Positions 1 through 5,889 of a stretch of 7,875 nucleotides of DNA are shown piece after piece. The stretch's first letter is position 1; the number at the start of each line of letters is the position of its first letter. The notes under the pieces are model-generated. The model worked only from the letters and a program-made list of their open reading frames with translations, did no database searches and was not told where the DNA came from. This DNA comes from Candidatus Brocadiaceae bacterium (GTDB lineage Bacteria; Planctomycetota; MHYJ01; JACQXL01; CAKKQI01). The stretch is from the NCBI GenBank assembly GCA_919901895.1, contig CAKKQI010000015.1, forward strand, positions 1-7,875, read 5' to 3'. Both the position numbers and the translations under genes were made by a program.

Positions 1-2
1 CA

Positions 3-80
3 GCTTTGAGCGTTATCTGTCTCCATATCAATTAAGAACCGATTCAACCTTCTTATTATCAACCGAATATCCTTCCGGCA
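3..80 (+). pseudogene. Upstream in-frame part of the kinase domain, interrupted by TAA at 33-35
   Basis: Read in the same frame as the following gene, positions 3-32 give ALSVICLHIN. A TAA stop follows at 33-35, and positions 36-80 then give EPIQPSYYQPNILPA. Both halves fit the late C-lobe of bacterial Ser/Thr kinases, where a pattern like L..I..HI..EPI.PS...P.IP.. precedes the final II.KCL.K.PE.RY helix. The other two frames show nothing kinase-like here. The simplest reading is a real kinase gene running in from the left edge, with a nonsense change (for example GAA, CAA or AAA to TAA) or a sequencing error at one codon. Only 10 codons upstream of the stop are visible, so the upstream match is suggestive rather than proven. 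Confidence 0.42.
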
Positions 81-2165
81 TTGCAAGCGATTATTATGAA
101 ATGTGTTCATAAAGAACCGGAAAGACGTTATGCCAACCCGGGCTTTCTTCTTGAAGATCTTGAATCGCTTAGAAAAAAACAAACCCCGATGTACGCCTCC
201 AACCCTCTTACGGAAACCATCCAATTAGCCGTCAGGCGCGTGGGAAAAAACAAACTTTTATATCCGGCCAGCGGCGCTCTATTAATCTTTTCGCTTTTAA
301 TATTCTTTGTGTTTTTACGACCGGGAAAAAACATACCGCCTGAAACAGCCCGGTTATTAAACCGCATCGAACTACTTATTGATGACGAGAAATTTGATTT
401 CACCTGGGAAGAATATGATAAAATTCCGGCAGAGTCAAGAGAACTACACGCTGTCAGAAAGATAAAAAACATCCTTCTTAACAACCGGGCGAAGAAAATT
501 CAGGCCATCTTAGATGACGATAAAACTGATCTAGTAAAAGCCTGGGAGGAATACGAAAAAATCCCATCCGGCTTGAAAAATGACGTGATTTTATCGCCGA
601 TTATTTACCGTTTGAATGAAAAATGGCACAGTGAAGTAAAAGTTCAATTGACCTATAATTTCCTGGCCAGCACCCCGGCGATATTCCCCGATAAATTTTA
701 TACCACCACCCGACAACATGCCTTTAATGAAATATTCCGCTTGAGTAAGGATAAAAATTATTCCGCCGCTTACCAACGACTGGATACAGACTTTATCGAA
801 ATTAACGATCCGGAAATTTCGCCGCCCGCCATCTATTTTAAGATGAAATTACTGCTTGAAGAAAAAGCGGAAAATCATCTGGCGGGAATGGAAGGTCTTT
901 TTAAGAAATTAAATAAAATCTATCCGGCCTCTTACTGCACTACCTTATCCGAAGTCTTGCTTAATCAGTCGCTCCTCTATCAGGATAAAATTTATAATAA
1001 CTACCTCGCTCAACTGATTGACGGTTCCCTGGATTCCCAATTAGAACTGTTGACGGAATTCGTTAAAAGTTATCCCGATAATACAAATATTTCCAAAGCC
1101 AGAGAACAGATAAAAAATATTAAACGAGATATCTTCCGGAGACAAAGCGCCTATTACAAAGAATTAATCGTTGGAATAAAGAAGAAATTAGATGTTAAAG
1201 AAAAATCGAGTTATTTACTGGCCATAAAAGACCTCCAGATAGCGAATAAAATCGCATTGGAAATAGAAGAGAACCAGGAAAGTTTAAACGAACTGGAATA
1301 CCGGATTGAAAAGGGTTATCTGGCATTATGCGGTATCCGGACGGAAGGTAAAAACAAGATCGGTTTTCTGTACCAATATATTAAAAATATTGCTGACATC
1401 TCTGAAATGATTTTGATTCCCCGAGGCGAATTTACGATGGGCAGTAACGAGGGAACCGATGATGAAAAACCGGCTCATCAGGTAAATCAGGCCGATTATT
1501 ATATTGATAAATATGAAATCAGTAATACTCAATTTGAAGTTTTTGTGAAAGCAACCGGCTATAAAACAGATGCGGAAAAATCAGGGAAAGGCTGGGTCTG
1601 GACCGGCACTGAGATAAAAGAAATCCCCGGAGCTACATGGCATAATCCTGATGGAACAGGAAAGGGAATCAAAATGAACCATCCCGTTGTTCAGGTTTCC
1701 TGGAATGATGCCAGCGCATATGCGGAATGGGCGGGCAAGCGTTTACCCAAAGAAGCAGAATGGGAAAAAGCCGCCCGGGGCTTGATGGCATTCAGTTATC
1801 CCTGGGGTAATGAGTGGCAAGCCGATTATTGTAATAATATTACCTCTGAATATTTTACCACAACCACAGTCGGCAATTACGAAAAAGGGAAAAGCCCTTA
1901 CGATTGTTATAATATGGCCGGTAACGTCGCGGAGTGGTGTCTTGACTGGTATCTCGGCCCATACACTCAAACCTTAGAAAAATTGCCCGATGAAAAAATT
2001 CCTGTTTTACGCGGCGGTGCGTTCAATTTGCCTAAAGAACATCTCCGTTCCACCGCCCGCCAAACCGGTTACTTTCTAAAACAAAGTGATTTCCGGGCAA
2101 GTCATATCGGATTCCGCTGTGTCAAGGATGTAAATACGGACATTCAGTCCTACTTGGAAAAATAA
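81..2165 (+). CDS. Bifunctional Ser/Thr kinase (C-terminal tail) / FGE-sulfatase-fold membrane protein, 5' partial
   Basis: The open frame from TTG 81 encodes 694 residues. Residues 1-35 are the last helices of a Ser/Thr protein kinase domain (IIMKCVHKEPERRY, then LLEDLESL), so the catalytic part must lie upstream of the window. A transmembrane helix follows at about 59-79, flanked by basic residues. Residues 80-442 are a charged, mostly helical extracytoplasmic region that starts with a duplicated WEEY(D/E)KIP motif at W109 and W155. Residues 443-685 are an FGE-sulfatase (SUMF1/PvdO-like) domain: ILIPRGEFTMGS, HPVVQVSWNDASAYAEW, KRLPKEAEWEKAARG, YPWGNEW, MAGNVAEW (612-619), RGGAF (644-648) and GFRC (677-680). 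The cysteine pair of true formylglycine-generating enzymes, which follows RGGS, is absent, so formylglycine synthesis is unlikely and a binding or sensory role is inferred. Neither TTG 81 nor ATG 96 has a Shine-Dalgarno sequence, which supports a truncated or interrupted gene rather than a true start here. It ends with tandem TAA codons, 5 bases before the YaiO-like gene. Kinase/FGE fusions are a known annotated architecture. Confidence 0.85.
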   Translation: MQAIIMKCVHKEPERRYANPGFLLEDLESLRKKQTPMYASNPLTETIQLAVRRVGKNKLLYPASGALLIFSLLIFFVFLRPGKNIPPETARLLNRIELLIDDEKFDFTWEEYDKIPAESRELHAVRKIKNILLNNRAKKIQAILDDDKTDLVKAWEEYEKIPSGLKNDVILSPIIYRLNEKWHSEVKVQLTYNFLASTPAIFPDKFYTTTRQHAFNEIFRLSKDKNYSAAYQRLDTDFIEINDPEISPPAIYFKMKLLLEEKAENHLAGMEGLFKKLNKIYPASYCTTLSEVLLNQSLLYQDKIYNNYLAQLIDGSLDSQLELLTEFVKSYPDNTNISKAREQIKNIKRDIFRRQSAYYKELIVGIKKKLDVKEKSSYLLAIKDLQIANKIALEIEENQESLNELEYRIEKGYLALCGIRTEGKNKIGFLYQYIKNIADISEMILIPRGEFTMGSNEGTDDEKPAHQVNQADYYIDKYEISNTQFEVFVKATGYKTDAEKSGKGWVWTGTEIKEIPGATWHNPDGTGKGIKMNHPVVQVSWNDASAYAEWAGKRLPKEAEWEKAARGLMAFSYPWGNEWQADYCNNITSEYFTTTTVGNYEKGKSPYDCYNMAGNVAEWCLDWYLGPYTQTLEKLPDEKIPVLRGGAFNLPKEHLRSTARQTGYFLKQSDFRASHIGFRCVKDVNTDIQSYLEK

Positions 2166-2170
2166 TAAAA

Positions 2171-2980
2171 ATGAAAAATAGCATTATCATTTTATTGATT
2201 CTCTTTTCGGGCTACCTGCTTTCCGCAGAAGATAGTCACCAAAAACAGCCAACGGAGGAAACACCGATTAACCACCCCGGCCATAAATATCTATTGATGC
2301 TGAATTATGAGACCAACCGGATAAAAACAGGGAATGTTAAAGACCGCTGGAAAACTTCAACAACCTATTTTTCGTATTTAACCGATACCACGGTCATTCG
2401 GTCCCCCTATCTGGAAATAAAGAATTTAGAGCGTTTTAACGATAAAGATTCCACCCTAACTTTGGGAACCTATTTCAAGTTTGAAAACTCCTCGGCTCAG
2501 GCTGAAATCGGATTTGGTGCAAACGTGGATTACGTCTACCGATTTAAGGCATTACTGGAATATTCCGACCACCTGGTAAAAACTTATTTTTGGAAATTAG
2601 GAATTAGATATCTTAACCAATCAAGTGGAGACGTCACGATCGTTTCTCCCGGCCTGACTTATTATTTCGGCGACCATTATCTGCTGGCCGATTATAATAT
2701 TTCATTTGCCGAAGGCCGCGGTTCGGCCGATTGGATAACCGCCCGGAGCGTTTTTGTGTTAAATGAACGAATAAAATTATCATTGGGCGAGGCGAGAGGC
2801 GAACGACTTTATGATATCAACCTGGCTAACGCCGCAGATCAGAAAGGTAGTATCCTTTTCGCGGGAACCGATATCATGGTTTCACCCGGATTAGCGCTAA
2901 GGTTCGGCGTCTCCCGCTCAAAGGAAGAACCTGATTTCACCAGCCGGGGAATTGACCTTGGTATTTCAGTCAAATTCTAA
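2171..2980 (+). CDS. YaiO-family outer-membrane beta-barrel protein
   Basis: This 269-residue protein starts with a clear Sec signal peptide (MKNSIIILLILFSGYLLSA, cleavage likely near residue 19). The mature part is rich in alternating hydrophobic/polar stretches and aromatic residues, as in a beta-barrel, and ends ...LGISVKF. The terminal Phe fits the outer-membrane barrel assembly signal. The strands around 147-175 (YLNQSSGDV, PGLTYYFGDHYLLADYN) resemble the repeating 'YxxFxxxxVxxxxxGLxYYFGxYWLxxxY' pattern that I recall for the YaiO outer-membrane family. I see no TPR region, so it is a barrel-only version. It starts 5 bases after the kinase/FGE gene, with only a weak GGA upstream, and ends 1 base before the HEAT-repeat gene. 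With a processive GT2 two genes downstream, the likely role is passage or anchoring of a polysaccharide at the outer membrane; in E. coli yaiO also sits beside a GT2 gene (yaiP). Family assignment is from remembered motifs, so a generic outer-membrane barrel is the fallback. Confidence 0.8.
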   Translation: MKNSIIILLILFSGYLLSAEDSHQKQPTEETPINHPGHKYLLMLNYETNRIKTGNVKDRWKTSTTYFSYLTDTTVIRSPYLEIKNLERFNDKDSTLTLGTYFKFENSSAQAEIGFGANVDYVYRFKALLEYSDHLVKTYFWKLGIRYLNQSSGDVTIVSPGLTYYFGDHYLLADYNISFAEGRGSADWITARSVFVLNERIKLSLGEARGERLYDINLANAADQKGSILFAGTDIMVSPGLALRFGVSRSKEEPDFTSRGIDLGISVKF

Positions 2981-2981
2981 A

Positions 2982-4256
2982 ATGGATATTTATCATACAG
3001 ACCTCGCCTGGAAAGTAGATTTAATTCTTTTAGGTATCACCATCCTATTAGCCGTTCTTAACCTCGCCTATGTCGTAATTAACAGGATTTACCTCAACCG
3101 CCGGAATCAGAGTCTGACCTGGATCATCGAGGCGATGAAAAACCTGACCGAGACCGGAAAGACAAACGGTAAAAACATCTCTTTATCTCTGGCTAAAACT
3201 TTTACCCAGGACATCTTTATTGACTCACTGAAACAAACCAATCAGACCACTGAAATTAGGCGGCGGGTGGAAGATTATTTAGCTAACCACGGTAAAATAT
3301 CGGAAATAGAAAAAACCGCCGACCGCTCAAAGAATAAACGCCGTCGGATTGAAGCGTTATTAATCGCGGGATACCTTAAAACTCCTTCGGCGCCGGTAAT
3401 TTTGCGTAATGCCTTGCTGGATTCGGACCAGGACATTTCTTACTTCGCAATGTTATCCCTGGGCTACTTAAAAAATAATGAGGCGGCGCAAATACTTCTG
3501 GATTTTTTGGGCCGTCGTGTCTTTAGCGGCCACAAAATCGTTTCTATCCTGGAAACCTTCCCCCCCTCTGTTGTTGATGAGTTAGCCGAAGCAATAAAAA
3601 ATACCGACCCACTGGTCCGTTTCTGGGTTGTTAAACTTATCACTAAGTTTAAACCATCCGCCCTGGTAGAAAAAATTATAGCTTTGACTGACGATACCTC
3701 TCTGGATGTTCGCGCGGCCGCCTGCGAATGCCTGGGTGAATTGGGCCAACCCGGCGCCCAAAATGCCGTCCGGCGCTGTCTGACGGATACGGAATGGGTT
3801 GTCCGAATGTATGCGATTCGGGCTTTGCCTAAAATCATCGGCCAAGAATCCATCCCCTTCATTTCCAACCTGATTACCGACCCTTCGCTTTTAGTGCGCC
3901 GCAGCGTCAAGGAAGTAATGACCCAATATATTGAAACGGCTCTGCCTTATCTTGAAGCATTGCTGCATGGAAATAACGACAGCGTTAAAAAAGATTGTAT
4001 CGAAATATTGGAAAACTCAGGTTATCTAAAAGTGCTTTTTCAAAACATATTATCCGGCCCGGCCGCTGAGCAACAAAAATCCATTGCTTTATTGGAAGAA
4101 CTTATCAAATCCGGCGCACATTTCGGTATTGAAAGCGCCATAGAAAGATTTCCCGATGATTCCCGCCAGAAGATAATGGAAACTATCGCGCAGATAAATA
4201 AGGCCGCGGCCGACCATATCGGAAAAAAAATAAATCACCTCGTTGAGGAACTATAA
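2982..4256 (+). CDS. Membrane-anchored HEAT-repeat protein
   Basis: I chose ATG 2982 over TTG 2952. The ATG lies 1 base after the stop of the barrel gene and puts the membrane helix near the N-terminus, whereas TTG would overlap the upstream gene and add ten residues of no visible character. The product is 424 residues. One transmembrane helix at about 12-34 is followed by basic residues (NRIYLNRRNQ), which suggests the rest is cytoplasmic. Residues of about 110-350 form HEAT repeats, with a conserved (L/V)VR at the start of the second helix: R213, R244, R275 and R306 lie exactly 31 residues apart, and a divergent copy is near 335. The best copies read LDVRAAACECLGELG and VVRMYAIRALPKI. HEAT solenoids act as protein-binding scaffolds. 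Lying between an outer-membrane barrel and a GT2 synthase, this one probably contacts the synthase at the inner membrane (inference). There is no Shine-Dalgarno sequence; translation is probably coupled to the upstream gene. Confidence 0.87.
   Translation: MDIYHTDLAWKVDLILLGITILLAVLNLAYVVINRIYLNRRNQSLTWIIEAMKNLTETGKTNGKNISLSLAKTFTQDIFIDSLKQTNQTTEIRRRVEDYLANHGKISEIEKTADRSKNKRRRIEALLIAGYLKTPSAPVILRNALLDSDQDISYFAMLSLGYLKNNEAAQILLDFLGRRVFSGHKIVSILETFPPSVVDELAEAIKNTDPLVRFWVVKLITKFKPSALVEKIIALTDDTSLDVRAAACECLGELGQPGAQNAVRRCLTDTEWVVRMYAIRALPKIIGQESIPFISNLITDPSLLVRRSVKEVMTQYIETALPYLEALLHGNNDSVKKDCIEILENSGYLKVLFQNILSGPAAEQQKSIALLEELIKSGAHFGIESAIERFPDDSRQKIMETIAQINKAAADHIGKKINHLVEEL
4245..4250 (+). promoter_or_regulatory. 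Ribosome binding site for the glycosyltransferase gene
   Basis: GAGGAA lies 8 bases before ATG 4259, inside the last codons of the HEAT-repeat gene (it encodes part of the EEL ending). It is the only convincing Shine-Dalgarno sequence in the four-gene operon and supports the ATG 4259 start. The preceding gene stops at 4256, so the stop and the new start are 2 bases apart. Confidence 0.7.
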
Positions 4257-4258
4257 TA

Positions 4259-5662
4259 ATGCATTGGCCTACGCTGGTTTATATCTTGTTTGTCATTTTC
4301 TTCGGATATTTTATCGTTCTCACCCTTTATTATCTTGTTCTCCTGATAATCGGATTGATCGAAGGCAAGAAAAGAGCTCTGCAGGATAGATTGGAAAATT
4401 ATCCTATTCTCTCCAGTTCCGGTTTTACCATACCGGTCAGCGTTATCCTGCCGGCACATAACGAAGAAGACTGGATCCTTGATGCCCTTAAGTCTATCCT
4501 GAATCAATCATATCCTGAATTTGAAGTAATTATTGTTAATGACGGCTCGACGGATAAAACTTTTTCTCTCCTAGACGGCTTTCTGAAATTAAAATCAGTT
4601 GATTTACACTACACCGACCATTTTCAATCCGGAAAAATCCATGAGGTCTTTAAATCGGAAACATATTCCAATGTCACGGTTATCAGCAAGACCGGCGGTT
4701 TCAAAAAAGCCGGCGCCGTTAACGCTGGTTTAAATTTTGTCCGGTATCAATATGTCTGCGTCATAGATGCTGATACTGTTCTGGAACCCGATGCCTTACT
4801 CAAGGTTATGGCCCATGTCCAGAAAGACCCGGAAAACATCGTTGGCATCGGCAGTTATTTCGGACTGGTAAACGGATTCAAGATAAAGGATGGCCAAGTT
4901 GTAGAAAGAAATTTTACTCCCAATATGCTGATTGCTTATCAAAACCTAGAATATATCCGGACTTTTATCGGGGCCAGGATTGCCTGGAGTAAATACAACG
5001 CGATGCCCTGCGTCAGCGGCGGGTTCGGCATCTGGCGCAAAGATATCCTGTTGAAATTAGGAGGTTACGCCACCGATTTTAGCAGCGAGGATATTGAACT
5101 TACCTTTCGCGCCCACGATTATCTAGTAAAAAATAAGATCTCCGGTTACAAAATAATGATGTTACCTTACTATATCGGCTGGACCGAAGGACCGGGTAAC
5201 ATTATCTCGCTTCTCCAGCAACGTAACCGCTGGCAAAGAGTTATCAATGAAACAATCAGCCGTTATAAACATATGATTTTAAATCCGCGGTATAAAACCT
5301 TTGCCTTTTTTACCCTGCCTTACTATTTAATTTACGAAGTTCTGGACGTCTTTGTAGAAATTATCAGTATCGTCACGCTCCTAGCCAGTTGCCTGGCCGG
5401 TTTGCTGCAGGTAGAAGCATTCCTGTCTTTCCTTATCTTGATAAGCATTTCGCAAACCGCTATTTCTTTGCTATCAATATTTTCTTTTATCAGACATCAG
5501 AACTTACTGAAAATGAAAGATGTCGCTTTTTTGGTCATTCTTTCCTTTTTCGAATTATTTCTCTATCGCTGGATTATCTGGATAGCTAAATTATGGGGGA
5601 CATACAATTACCTGCGTGGCGTCAGGGTCTATGAACAATACACTCGCATCCCGAGACGGTAA
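4259..5662 (+). CDS. Processive family 2 glycosyltransferase (polysaccharide synthase), membrane protein
   Basis: This 467-residue protein has N-terminal membrane segments (about 5-35) and a cytoplasmic GT-A domain (about 59-330). Three further hydrophobic blocks follow at about 350-380, 385-412 and 420-445. Visible GT2 motifs are PVSVILPAHNEE (59-70), VNDGST (D95), KAGAVN (150-155), the DXD motif D170-A-D172 in IDADT, SGGFGIW, the catalytic-base region SSEDIELT (E277, D278) and QQRNRW (320-325), the Q..RW signature of processive synthases such as BcsA, PgaC and hyaluronan synthase. All key residues are present, so the enzyme is probably active. It should polymerise a nucleotide-sugar at the inner face of the cytoplasmic membrane and may translocate the chain itself. 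The sugar cannot be read from sequence. It is the last gene of the operon, 2 bases after the HEAT-repeat gene and with its own ribosome binding site. In E. coli the GT2 gene yaiP neighbours yaiO, a parallel arrangement. Confidence 0.92.
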   Translation: MHWPTLVYILFVIFFGYFIVLTLYYLVLLIIGLIEGKKRALQDRLENYPILSSSGFTIPVSVILPAHNEEDWILDALKSILNQSYPEFEVIIVNDGSTDKTFSLLDGFLKLKSVDLHYTDHFQSGKIHEVFKSETYSNVTVISKTGGFKKAGAVNAGLNFVRYQYVCVIDADTVLEPDALLKVMAHVQKDPENIVGIGSYFGLVNGFKIKDGQVVERNFTPNMLIAYQNLEYIRTFIGARIAWSKYNAMPCVSGGFGIWRKDILLKLGGYATDFSSEDIELTFRAHDYLVKNKISGYKIMMLPYYIGWTEGPGNIISLLQQRNRWQRVINETISRYKHMILNPRYKTFAFFTLPYYLIYEVLDVFVEIISIVTLLASCLAGLLQVEAFLSFLILISISQTAISLLSIFSFIRHQNLLKMKDVAFLVILSFFELFLYRWIIWIAKLWGTYNYLRGVRVYEQYTRIPRR

Positions 5663-5680
5663 GATAATTCGACCGTCGGG
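5650..5680 (+). other. Hairpin spanning the end of the glycosyltransferase gene
   Basis: CCCGA (5650-5654) pairs with TCGGG (5676-5680) and CGG (5657-5659) with CCG (5673-5675). A 2-base GA bulge lies on the left arm and a 13-base loop holds the TAA stop. No T-tract follows, so it is not an intrinsic terminator. It could protect the 3' end of the operon mRNA or be chance. Confidence 0.3.
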
Positions 5681-5767
5681 GAACAGCGCGGAAACAAAAA
5701 CGAAAATTGAAATTCACGATAATAAAAGTAGCCAAAAACCTCCCGAACGCTTAATTATTTCATCATC

Positions 5768-5803
5768 AAAAAAAGTGAGACGGTTTGGCCTCACTCTTTT
5801 TTT
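5768..5803 (+). terminator. Rho-independent terminator, A-tract/stem/T-tract
   Basis: A7 (5768-5774) is followed by the stem AGTGAG (5774-5779) pairing with CTCACT (5790-5795) around a 10-base loop, then T7 (5797-5803). It lies about 105 bases after the operon's last stop and before the acyl-CoA synthetase gene, so it should end the operon transcript. The A-tract on the left means it could also work on the minus strand. Confidence 0.8.
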
Positions 5804-5805
5804 AT

Positions 5806-5834
5806 TTGACCGCCCTAAAAATTTGTGGTAAACA
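5806..5834 (+). promoter_or_regulatory. Weak promoter candidate for the acyl-CoA synthetase gene
   Basis: TTGACC (5806-5811) is close to the sigma-70 -35 consensus and starts just after the terminator T-tract. After 17 bases comes TAAACA (5829-5834), a poor -10 match. An alternative pair is TTGTAT (5839-5844) with TTTAAT (5863-5868), 18 bases apart, with a better -10 and a worse -35. The region is AT-rich, so chance matches are expected. A promoter somewhere between the terminator and position 5890 is likely; its exact place is uncertain. Confidence 0.22.
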
Positions 5835-5889
5835 TAAGTTGTATTAAAATTATAAAAATCTGTTTAATCGGGCTGTTAAAAATTTTATT

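Noticed and set aside
33..35. Alternative genetic code with TAA read as an amino acid
   Set aside because: TAA terminates all four operon genes at the expected protein ends, and the kinase/FGE gene itself ends in two TAA codons, so recoding of TAA is not supported.
2952..2981. TTG start at 2952 for the HEAT-repeat gene
   Set aside because: It overlaps the end of the barrel gene by 29 bases with no ribosome binding site; ATG 2982 directly after the upstream stop fits better and leaves a normal N-terminal membrane anchor.
3464..3910. Minus-strand open frame of 148 codons
   Set aside because: It lies wholly within the HEAT-repeat gene, whose repeats and periodicity are clear; the antisense product has no recognisable motif.
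4235..4507. Minus-strand open frame of 90 codons
   Set aside because: It is antisense to the start of the glycosyltransferase gene and has no family-like features.
5616..5831. Plus-strand open frame of 71 codons across the operon end
   Set aside because: It overlaps the glycosyltransferase 3' end, runs through the terminator stem and T-tract, and gives a low-complexity Lys/Ser-rich product without a ribosome binding site.
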